Source: Ruminococcus sp. (GTDB lineage: Bacteria; Bacillota; Clostridia; Oscillospirales; Ruminococcaceae). Taken from it: DNA of 55,541 nucleotides. The first letter of the stretch is position 1. Each line of letters starts with the position of its first letter. Location of the stretch: the NCBI GenBank assembly GCA_017543335.1, contig JAFYGE010000057.1, forward strand, positions 1 to 55,541, read 5' to 3'. The notes beneath the pieces are model-generated. The model was not told the origin of the DNA and made no database searches. It saw only the letters and a list, made by a program, of their open reading frames with translations. The position numbers and the translations under genes are program-made. Positions 49,426 through 55,541 of this stretch are shown here, piece after piece.

Positions 49426-50961
49426 TCAATTACTGAAAACTATATCGATAATTCCTTTGTAAAGCTGAGCGGACTCGCTTGCAAAACTGAAATTGTGATC
49501 TTTAGGATTCTGTATCTGCATTACGATAACATATGAACCGCCGTTTGCTCTGTAGTCGCTGTAGTTGCTTGCGGTCGCACCGTTCTGACCGTTATCGTTA
49601 TTGTTCTTTACACAGCCTGTTATGTAAAGGAAGTCGCCTGAACCGGTCTCAGCTGTACCGGTCTTAGCTAACAGATGATAGCCTTCGGGAACGTAAAGTC
49701 CGAGATTTCCGGCAACACCTGACATACCGTCGAGCAGTCCCTGACGGAGCTCCTCAGGTATCGAGCCGATGACCTCATTAGGTTTGCTTCCCTCTTCAAT
49801 GACTTTGTTGAAATCGTTGGTATCGACTATATTTTTGATAACGAACGGCTTGACCATATCTCCGAAAGCGGCTTCACGTCCGAGAGCAGCAAGGTATATC
49901 GGACAGGTTCTGACATACGACTGACCGAAAGCACTTCGTCTGAGGTCGTCGTTGCAGTATATTTCGATATTATTTTCGAGTGAACCAAAATCGCAGTATA
50001 TCTCATAACCAGGACCAAAATTGAAGATGTTTCCGAGGTCGCTGAGTACCTGTTCTTTACCTATCTGATTGAAAGCTTTTGCGAAGAAGATATTGCTTGA
50101 ATTTACAAAAGCGGAGTACAGCGAGCGTTCTGCTATAGGATAGGACCAGTTTGTATCGTGATCCCAGTTGACGATAGTTGCACCGTCATCGACCCAAGTT
50201 CCGTCGTCGTAAAGGGAGGTTATACCGTGCTTTGCGGCTAAGACCTCTGACATTATTTTAAAGCATGAACCCGGTGTAGCGTTCTGGAAAGCCTTATTGC
50301 AGAAAGCTCCCCAGCTAAGGGTGTCACCATAATCCTGATCCTGCGAATATAGATCCGGATCATAAGAAGGATAGGAAACCTCTGACATTATTGAGCCGTC
50401 GTTTCGCATAACGACTACTGAACCGACTATATTCATATTTGCCATATATTGGTAAATAGCGTTCTGGACATTTGAATCAAGAGTGAGCTGTATAGAACGT
50501 CCTATCTTATCGTTTCCGTTTACGGGTTCCGGATTTTTGTCTCTGAGGATATCCTCGAAGGTCTCATCAAAACCTGAGGACAATTTATTGAGTATATTAG
50601 CGAATGACACTTTATTATTGTCGTTAGTGAATCTTTCCTCTGAGCCGTCAGGTTTCTGACCGCTGTACATCAGCAATTCTCCGTTGCAGTCGTAGAGATT
50701 TCCCTTGAGTACAGGAGTTGTGGTAGTTGTAGTAACAGTTGTAGTTGTCGCAGTGGTTGTTACTATAGTTGTCTGGATCTCTTCTTCACTATCCTGTTTT
50801 TCGGAGCTGGCATCTTCTGTTTGTTCCGAGCCTCCGAGCCATGCGGGCTTTTTAACTCCGGAGCTATCAGTGCGGCTTACCTCAGAGGCACAGGATGGCA
50901 GTGCTGTCATCAGCATTGCAGAAAGAAGCAGAGCAATGCCCTTTTTTCTTTTTGATTTCAT
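49426..50961 (-). CDS. Class B penicillin-binding protein anchored as a lipoprotein
   Basis: A 511-residue transpeptidase. The N-terminus is a lipoprotein signal (IALLLSAMLMTALPSCAS) in place of the usual membrane helix. A Thr-rich linker follows (about 60-85, mostly T with V and A). The transpeptidase domain has the SxxK serine in ATPGSCFKIM, SSN in FVNSSNIFFAKAF and KTG in LLAKTGTAETGSGDFLY. It resembles PbpA/FtsI-type proteins that cross-link peptidoglycan, but the N-terminal dimerisation domain is short. ATG 50961 is chosen for the signal; AAGGATGG lies upstream, and longer in-frame starts exist. It has its own promoter. Confidence 0.85.
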   Translation of the reverse strand: MKSKRKKGIALLLSAMLMTALPSCASEVSRTDSSGVKKPAWLGGSEQTEDASSEKQDSEEEIQTTIVTTTATTTTVTTTTTTPVLKGNLYDCNGELLMYSGQKPDGSEERFTNDNNKVSFANILNKLSSGFDETFEDILRDKNPEPVNGNDKIGRSIQLTLDSNVQNAIYQYMANMNIVGSVVVMRNDGSIMSEVSYPSYDPDLYSQDQDYGDTLSWGAFCNKAFQNATPGSCFKIMSEVLAAKHGITSLYDDGTWVDDGATIVNWDHDTNWSYPIAERSLYSAFVNSSNIFFAKAFNQIGKEQVLSDLGNIFNFGPGYEIYCDFGSLENNIEIYCNDDLRRSAFGQSYVRTCPIYLAALGREAAFGDMVKPFVIKNIVDTNDFNKVIEEGSKPNEVIGSIPEELRQGLLDGMSGVAGNLGLYVPEGYHLLAKTGTAETGSGDFLYITGCVKNNNDNGQNGATASNYSDYRANGGSYVIVMQIQNPKDHNFSFASESAQLYKGIIDIVFSN

Positions 50962-51038
50962 CTCGTTTACCATCCTTATTGGCGGCATAGGCTGACATTT
51001 TCAACAGTGATACCGCCAGAAATATATGTTGTAATTTT

Positions 51039-51067
51039 ATTATACTATTTTTTCCTTTTTACGTCAA
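51039..51067 (-). promoter_or_regulatory. Promoter of the PBP gene
   Basis: On the minus strand, TTGACG (51067-51062), 17 nt, TATAAT (51044-51039). Confidence 0.85.
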
Positions 51068-51192
51068 CATTTGACAGGTTATTTTTGCAGATATTTTGCA
51101 GATTGTAGCCACTTTGTAATCTGATTACAATTTTGTGTCAGAATGGATAAACTTTGCTGAAAGCATATATGTAAAAGCGGTGCAACTTGCTA

Positions 51193-51221
51193 TTGAAATA
51201 TACGATTTTATGTGATATAAT
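51193..51221 (+). promoter_or_regulatory. Promoter of the M42 peptidase operon
   Basis: TTGAAA (51193-51198), 17 nt, TATAAT (51216-51221) with TG one base upstream (extended -10). Confidence 0.85.
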
Positions 51222-51255
51222 GTAATTTAGTGTATTATCGAAAGGAAATAGGTCT

Positions 51256-52269
51256 ATGGAACTTAAAAAAATGATAACAGTGCTTTCTGAAGCCTATGGA
51301 GCTTCCGGAAATGAAGAGCCGGCTGCAGAACTTGCACTTGGTATGTTAAGGGAATATTGTCCGGATGCTGAGATAAAGAACGGAAATGTTATCGGCAGAT
51401 TTGGGGATTTTTCGGATGAAAAGAAGTCGCTTGTACTTGATGCACATATCGACCAGATAGGTATGATAGTTACATATATTACAGATGAGGGCTTTATAAA
51501 GGTGGGAAATCTTGGCGGTATCGACCGTCGGCTGCTGCCGGCACAGCCTGTCGTTGTTCACGGCAGAGAGGACATAAAGGGAGTTGTATGCTCTGTTCCT
51601 CCACACCTTACAAGCGGTGACAGTGAAGTGCTGAGCTTTGACGATACAGCGATAGACGTTGGTATGTCTAAGGAAGAGGCCGAAAAGATAGTGACTTACG
51701 GCGACTATATCACATTTGACGTGAAGTGCCGTGATTTAGCAGGCGAGCGTATTACCTGCGGAGCTCTCGACGACAGATGCGGAGTTGCAGCTCTGCTTCG
51801 TACTCTTGAAATGCTCAAAAACTGCGAAACAGCTTATAATGTGACCGTTATCTTCTCAACTCAGGAGGAGCTTGGAGAGCGTGGAGCAAAGATAGGTGCA
51901 TTTGAAATAGACCCTGACATAGCCATAGCAGTTGATGTTAGCTTTGCCTATGCTATAGGTGAGGACGAAAATAAATGCGGTTATCTCGGAAAAGGTCCGA
52001 TGATAGGTATATCTCCGTCGCTTTCAAGAGAGATAACCGACGGACTTATCGATACAGCAAAAAGCTCAGAGATACCTTATCAGCTCGAAGTTATGAGCGG
52101 CATGACTTCCACAAATGCCGACAGATATTCGGTTAACCGCTGCGGAGCTAAGACCTGTACAGTATCGATACCTCTTAGAAATATGCATACACCTGTTGAG
52201 GTCATAGATGTGAGAGATGTTGAGCTGACCGCAAAGCTTCTTGCTGATTATATAAGGAGGGACGTATAA
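51256..52269 (+). CDS. M42 family metallo-aminopeptidase 1
   Basis: A 337-residue cytoplasmic aminopeptidase of family M42 (FrvX/TET type). Metal ligands are in LDAHIDQIGMIVTYI (His), CGALDDRCGVAALL (bridging Asp), STQEELGERGAKIG (catalytic Glu and ligand), IAVDVSFAYAIG (Asp) and RNMHTPVEVID (His). Members form dodecameric tetrahedral shells that trim peptides. Stop and next start overlap (TAATG), so it is made with its paralogue; the two may form one hetero-oligomer, as for other paired TET peptidases. Confidence 0.9.
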   Translation: MELKKMITVLSEAYGASGNEEPAAELALGMLREYCPDAEIKNGNVIGRFGDFSDEKKSLVLDAHIDQIGMIVTYITDEGFIKVGNLGGIDRRLLPAQPVVVHGREDIKGVVCSVPPHLTSGDSEVLSFDDTAIDVGMSKEEAEKIVTYGDYITFDVKCRDLAGERITCGALDDRCGVAALLRTLEMLKNCETAYNVTVIFSTQEELGERGAKIGAFEIDPDIAIAVDVSFAYAIGEDENKCGYLGKGPMIGISPSLSREITDGLIDTAKSSEIPYQLEVMSGMTSTNADRYSVNRCGAKTCTVSIPLRNMHTPVEVIDVRDVELTAKLLADYIRRDV

Positions 52270-53300
52270 TGAAAGAACTTCTTAAAGAGCTGTGTGCTGT
52301 AAACGGCGTTTCAGGCGATGAACAGGATGTAAGAGATTTTATTATAGATAAAATAAAGGACGTTTGCGAGTACAGTATCGACCCGCTTGGAAGTCTTATA
52401 TGCTTTAAAAAGGGCAAAAAGACACCTGAAAAGAAACTCATGATATGTGCTCACATGGATGAGGTAGGATTTATAATTACAGCTGTCCGCAGCGACGGTA
52501 CTCTTTGCTTCGGAGCTGTCGGCGGTATCGACCCTGCTGTTATTATCGGCAGACAGGTAGTCGTAAAAAATCACTATACCGGCAAGAAGATATATGGCGT
52601 AGTAGGCTCTACAGCAGTTCATAATCTTACAAAGGAACAGCGTGAGAAAGCTCCGAAGATGTCCGGACTTTACATAGATATCGGTGCTGAGAATAAAGAA
52701 GATGCCGAGAAACTTGTAAATCTCGGTGACAACGCTTATTTCGTTTCAGAGTTTGCTGATCTTGGGGATAAGAGGATTAGGTCAAAGGCAATAGACGACC
52801 GTGCAGGCTGTGCAATGATGATAAGTCTGCTCCATGAAGAGCTTGAATATGATACCTATTTTGTTTTCAATGTTCAGGAGGAGATAGGACTTCGTGGCTC
52901 AACTGCGTCTGCTTTTGCAGTAGCTCCGGACTATGCGATAGTTCTTGAATCCACAACAGCTGCTGACATTGACGGTGCTTCCGGAGCTAAAAGAGTGTGT
53001 GAGCTCGGAAAGGGTCCTGTAGTGTCCTTCATGGACAGAAGCACTATGTATGACAAGGAATTGTACAGACTTGCTTTTGATATAGCTGCCGAGGAAAAGC
53101 TCCCATGCCAGACAAAGACAATGATAGCCGGCGGAAACGATGCCGGAGCTATTCACATAAGCGGCAGAGGTGTGCGTACTATTGCAGTCTCGCTGCCGTG
53201 CAGATACCTCCATTCAGCGTCAAGTGTCATAGAAACAGCTGACCTTGACAGCTCATATGCCCTTGTGAAAAAACTTGCACAGAGGATAATCGAATTATGA
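52269..53300 (+). CDS. M42 family metallo-aminopeptidase 2
   Basis: A 343-residue M42 peptidase, paralogous to the preceding gene. Ligand motifs are ICAHMDEVGFIITAV, SKAIDDRAGCAMMI, NVQEEIGLRGSTASAF, IVLESTTAADI (Glu in place of the usual Asp) and PCRYLHSASSVIE. The Asp-to-Glu difference between the two paralogues suggests distinct metal or residue preference. GGAGGG in the end of gene 1 serves as ribosome site, and its stop overlaps the next ATG by 4 nt. Confidence 0.9.
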   Translation: MKELLKELCAVNGVSGDEQDVRDFIIDKIKDVCEYSIDPLGSLICFKKGKKTPEKKLMICAHMDEVGFIITAVRSDGTLCFGAVGGIDPAVIIGRQVVVKNHYTGKKIYGVVGSTAVHNLTKEQREKAPKMSGLYIDIGAENKEDAEKLVNLGDNAYFVSEFADLGDKRIRSKAIDDRAGCAMMISLLHEELEYDTYFVFNVQEEIGLRGSTASAFAVAPDYAIVLESTTAADIDGASGAKRVCELGKGPVVSFMDRSTMYDKELYRLAFDIAAEEKLPCQTKTMIAGGNDAGAIHISGRGVRTIAVSLPCRYLHSASSVIETADLDSSYALVKKLAQRIIEL

Positions 53301-54100
53301 TAAAACTTATCGAACATGAACACGAGCTTGACAGTGAACTGCTTAACAAAACACTGTGCGGCAAGAAGATGCTTTCATATATGAGAGCGTATGGTCCGAA
53401 TTATGAGTTCTGCCGTTTTTATAAAATAACCGATAATTACGGCGGTGTGGGATATATGTTCATAATAAATGCCACACTTATTATATGTGCTGACGAGTAC
53501 CTTGAGGCTGATGAGGAACTTGACCTTTTTGTAAGTATGAACGTTCCTTTCCGTATCGAGGGTGACCAGCGTATCCTTAAAAATATCCGCATACCGGAAA
53601 GATATCAGGTGCTCAACCGTACTATTTTTGAGCTTATACCGGATGAAACTCCGCTTGAAGCTATTGAGGAGCACGTTGACTTCAATCCTAAGCTTACGGA
53701 CGTATACAAGATACTCAGCGAGGGATTCCCGAATATAGCAGATTTTTCACTGTGGTACACCGATACCTCACATCGCTGCCGTCACGGGATAAGCCGTGTG
53801 TTCACATATCGTGAGTCCACAACGGCATCTGCTGTGTTTGACATAGGCAGTACCGTACTTATCGGACAGGTCGCTACAAACATAGCTGCAAGAGGCAGGG
53901 GATACGCAAGAGAGTTCCTGAAATGGCTTGCGAAGTTCTTCAACGGACTCGGAAAACGTGCCTATCTGCTTGCACTTGATGTGCGTGTGAGCTTCTATGA
54001 AGAGATAGGATTCAAGGTAGTCGGAAAAGAGATAGTCCTTGAAAGAATAGATATTGTTAAGGATAGTATTGCGAAAGGAAAACTTGAAGATGAACAGTAA
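53297..54100 (+). CDS. GNAT-like acetyltransferase, two-domain
   Basis: A 267-residue protein. The N-terminal about 120 residues form an alpha/beta domain not recognised. The C-terminal half is a GNAT fold with the acetyl-CoA loop IAARGRGYAREFLKWLAKFF and the closing YEEIGFKVVGKEIVL. It overlaps the M42 gene at its start and the PLP-enzyme gene at its end (about 11 nt), so it is embedded in the operon. The acceptor is unknown; peptides or amino acids released by the peptidases are a guess. Confidence 0.8.
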   Translation: MIKLIEHEHELDSELLNKTLCGKKMLSYMRAYGPNYEFCRFYKITDNYGGVGYMFIINATLIICADEYLEADEELDLFVSMNVPFRIEGDQRILKNIRIPERYQVLNRTIFELIPDETPLEAIEEHVDFNPKLTDVYKILSEGFPNIADFSLWYTDTSHRCRHGISRVFTYRESTTASAVFDIGSTVLIGQVATNIAARGRGYAREFLKWLAKFFNGLGKRAYLLALDVRVSFYEEIGFKVVGKEIVLERIDIVKDSIAKGKLEDEQ

Positions 54101-55370
54101 GATAAATGATATTTACAACTTCTCACCAAAGCTTATGGAGCTTGCTGAAAAGGCTGAAAAGAACTGTGCCGGAGCTTTTGAGAGGATCGCTTCAGTGGCA
54201 GAGTACAACGGAGCAAAAGTACTGAAAGCATTTTCTGATAATAAGGTCAGCGAGCCTTGCTTCTACGGCTCAACAGGCTATGGTTACGGAGATATGGGCA
54301 GAGAGGTGATAGACAAAGTTTTCGCTCAGGCTCTTGGTGCTGAGGATGCACTTGTCCGCTTCAACTTTGTTTCAGGTACACACGCTCTTTCTGTAGCTCT
54401 TTTCGGAGTCCTCAGAACAGGTGATAAAATGATATCTGTAACCGGTAAACCTTATGACACTCTTGAAGAGGTAATAGGCATAAGCGGAAAGCCGGGTAAC
54501 GGCTCTCTTATCGACTACGGTGTAAAGTACGGACAAGTCGAGCTGAACGAGGACGGTTCACCAAAATATGACGAGATAACTGAAGCTGTAAAGGGTGCTA
54601 AAATAGCCTATATTCAGCGTTCAAGAGGCTATTCTCTCAGAGGAGCTTTCACAGTGAGCGAAATTGAGAAAATGATAAAAGCCGCTAAAAAAGGGAATCC
54701 GGACGTTATAATAATGGTCGATAACTGCTATGGCGAGTTTGTCGAGGAGTGCGAGCCTACAGCTGTCGGAGCTGATGTTATTATAGGTTCACTTATAAAG
54801 AATGCCGGAGGCGGGATTGCTCGCACAGGCGGATATATAGCCGGAAGAGCTGACCTCGTTGAGCTTTGTTCCTATCGTCTGACCTGTGTTGGCATGGGAA
54901 AAGAAGTCGGCTGCACACTCGGTATGAACAGAGAGATGCTCCTCGGACTTTTCTTCGCTCCGGACGTAGTTTCTAACGCTATAAAGACCTCAGCGTTTGC
55001 AAGTGAGCTTTTCACTATGCTTGGATTTGAGTGCTCTCCACGCAAAGACGATGCAAGAGGAGATATAATCACCGCTGTTAAACTTGGCAACGAGGAGAAA
55101 CTTACCGCATTCTGCCGTGGAATACAGAAGGGAGCTCCGGTTGATTCATTTGTAACTCCGGAAGCTTGGGATATGCCGGGATATTCAAGTCAGGTAATTA
55201 TGGCAGCAGGTGCTTTCACAAACGGTGCTTCTATCGAGCTTTCTGCCGATGCTCCTATCCGTGAGCCTTTTGCAGTCTGGATGCAGGGCGGTATCACCTA
55301 TACAAGCGGTAAGCTCGGAGTTATGCTCGCTGCTCAGGAAATGATAGATGGCGGATTGATAAAGATATAA
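54090..55370 (+). CDS. Methionine gamma-lyase-like PLP enzyme (aluminium resistance family)
   Basis: A 426-residue fold-type I PLP enzyme of the Met_gamma_lyase / 'aluminium resistance' family (PF06838). It has STGYGYGDMGREVIDKVFA, RFNFVSGTHALSVALFG, YIQRSRGYSLRGAFTVSEI, the PLP aspartate in IIMVDNCYGEFVE, and the Schiff-base lysine in IGSLIKNAGGGIARTGGYI. Chemistry is presumed to be C-S lyase activity on sulfur amino acids; the name comes from an old phenotype. AAAGGAAAACTTGAAG precedes ATG 54090, inside the GNAT gene. Often found beside miaA/hfq in Firmicutes; here it ends the M42 operon. Confidence 0.88.
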   Translation: MNSKINDIYNFSPKLMELAEKAEKNCAGAFERIASVAEYNGAKVLKAFSDNKVSEPCFYGSTGYGYGDMGREVIDKVFAQALGAEDALVRFNFVSGTHALSVALFGVLRTGDKMISVTGKPYDTLEEVIGISGKPGNGSLIDYGVKYGQVELNEDGSPKYDEITEAVKGAKIAYIQRSRGYSLRGAFTVSEIEKMIKAAKKGNPDVIIMVDNCYGEFVEECEPTAVGADVIIGSLIKNAGGGIARTGGYIAGRADLVELCSYRLTCVGMGKEVGCTLGMNREMLLGLFFAPDVVSNAIKTSAFASELFTMLGFECSPRKDDARGDIITAVKLGNEEKLTAFCRGIQKGAPVDSFVTPEAWDMPGYSSQVIMAAGAFTNGASIELSADAPIREPFAVWMQGGITYTSGKLGVMLAAQEMIDGGLIKI

Positions 55371-55376
55371 TAGTAA

Positions 55377-55399
55377 AAGGAGCTGCAAAACAGCTCCTT
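55377..55399 (+). terminator. Hairpin ending the M42 operon
   Basis: AAGGAGCTG / CAGCTCCTT (55377-55385 with 55391-55399), loop CAAAA. The T tail is short. Confidence 0.7.
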
Positions 55400-55431
55400 A
55401 CAGCTTGTCGAAAAAGTATTGATTCTTTAGG

Positions 55432-55541
55432 GGACGCCCTCTCGTGCAGGGCGTCCACCTCTTCAAAAACAGTCCACCGGACTGTTTTTGAATTCACCCA
55501 TTGCGGAGCGTTTTTGCGGCTATATGTGGGGCTTTGCCCCA
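55432..55541. repeat. Tandem hairpins at the window end
   Basis: Three palindromes in a row: GGACGCCCT / AGGGCGTCC (55432-55440 with 55448-55456); a perfect 14-bp stem at 55462-55475 with 55479-55492 (loop ACC); and TGGGGCTTTGCCCCA at the very end. No coding frame is apparent. They look like dispersed intergenic repeats of this genome or the start of a repeat that continues outside the window. Confidence 0.6.

Noticed and set aside
55432-55541. CRISPR array at the window end
   Set aside because: The hairpins differ from each other and there are no equal-length spacers; no cas gene is present.

Overview
The window looks like a low-to-mid GC Firmicute chromosome, most likely a fibre-degrading Ruminococcus (Oscillospiraceae). 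The support is three secreted proteins ending in dockerin modules (1873-3552, 40583-42667, 48291-49370), an intracellular YicI-type alpha-xylosidase, strong AGGAGG ribosome sites, and repeated TTGACA-N17-TATAAT promoters. The species is inferred from gene content only; no rRNA or tRNA gene was seen.

Layout: 1-3.6 kb holds a PhzF-type isomerase, a metallopeptidase gene broken by an in-frame TGA, and a leucine-rich-repeat/transglutaminase/dockerin protein, all on the minus strand. 3.7-6.9 kb is a DUF4178 - DUF350 - membrane aminopropyltransferase operon behind a perfect consensus promoter. 7.0-11.8 kb is an accessory stretch: a large serine recombinase with a 39-residue leader ORF, an acetyltransferase gene split by an in-frame TAG, a CPBP membrane protease, and a phage remnant (amidase without a start codon, small phage-type protein, pyocin-knob tail-fibre protein).

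11.9-35.4 kb is a Wzx/Wzy-type surface polysaccharide locus. RfbA, a thymidylate kinase, RfbB, an FdtA/QdtA-like ketoisomerase and an FdtB/QdtB-like aminotransferase should give a dTDP-3-amino-3,6-dideoxyhexose. GalE and Glf should give UDP-galactofuranose. A sugar-phosphate transferase and a GT2 enzyme assemble the unit, and Wzy and Wzx polymerise and export it. Inside the locus are three ATP-grasp ligases and a seven-gene run of small-acid enzymes: MmgE/PrpD, AKR7-type reductase, phosphonopyruvate-decarboxylase-like ThDP enzyme, U32-like TIM barrel, CitE-like C-C bond lyase, and class I fumarase-like beta and alpha subunits. No N-acetyltransferase and no PEP mutase are present. I infer that the cassette makes an unusual hydroxy- or dicarboxylic acid which an ATP-grasp ligase joins to the glycan, perhaps on the 3-amino group. 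This is the best candidate for an undescribed system in the window.

35.4-42.7 kb: convergent alpha-xylosidase with a divergent AraC regulator, then an overlapping sigma factor / membrane anti-sigma-like / secreted dockerin protein operon. 42.7-44.0 kb: a minus-strand peroxide-response operon (glutathione peroxidase, TSCPD protein, OhrR-like regulator) with a palindromic operator at the start site. 44.2-46.7 kb: acidic lipoprotein, PAP2 phosphatase and GT2. 46.7-47.9 kb: a decayed phage-like patch containing a folded RNA candidate followed by an intrinsic terminator and a 38-residue ORF. 47.9-49.4 kb: a MIF-like tautomerase in operon with a secreted dockerin enzyme. 49.4-55.4 kb: lipoprotein class B penicillin-binding protein, then a tightly packed operon of two M42 aminopeptidases, a GNAT protein and a methionine gamma-lyase-like PLP enzyme. 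The window ends in a run of intergenic hairpins.
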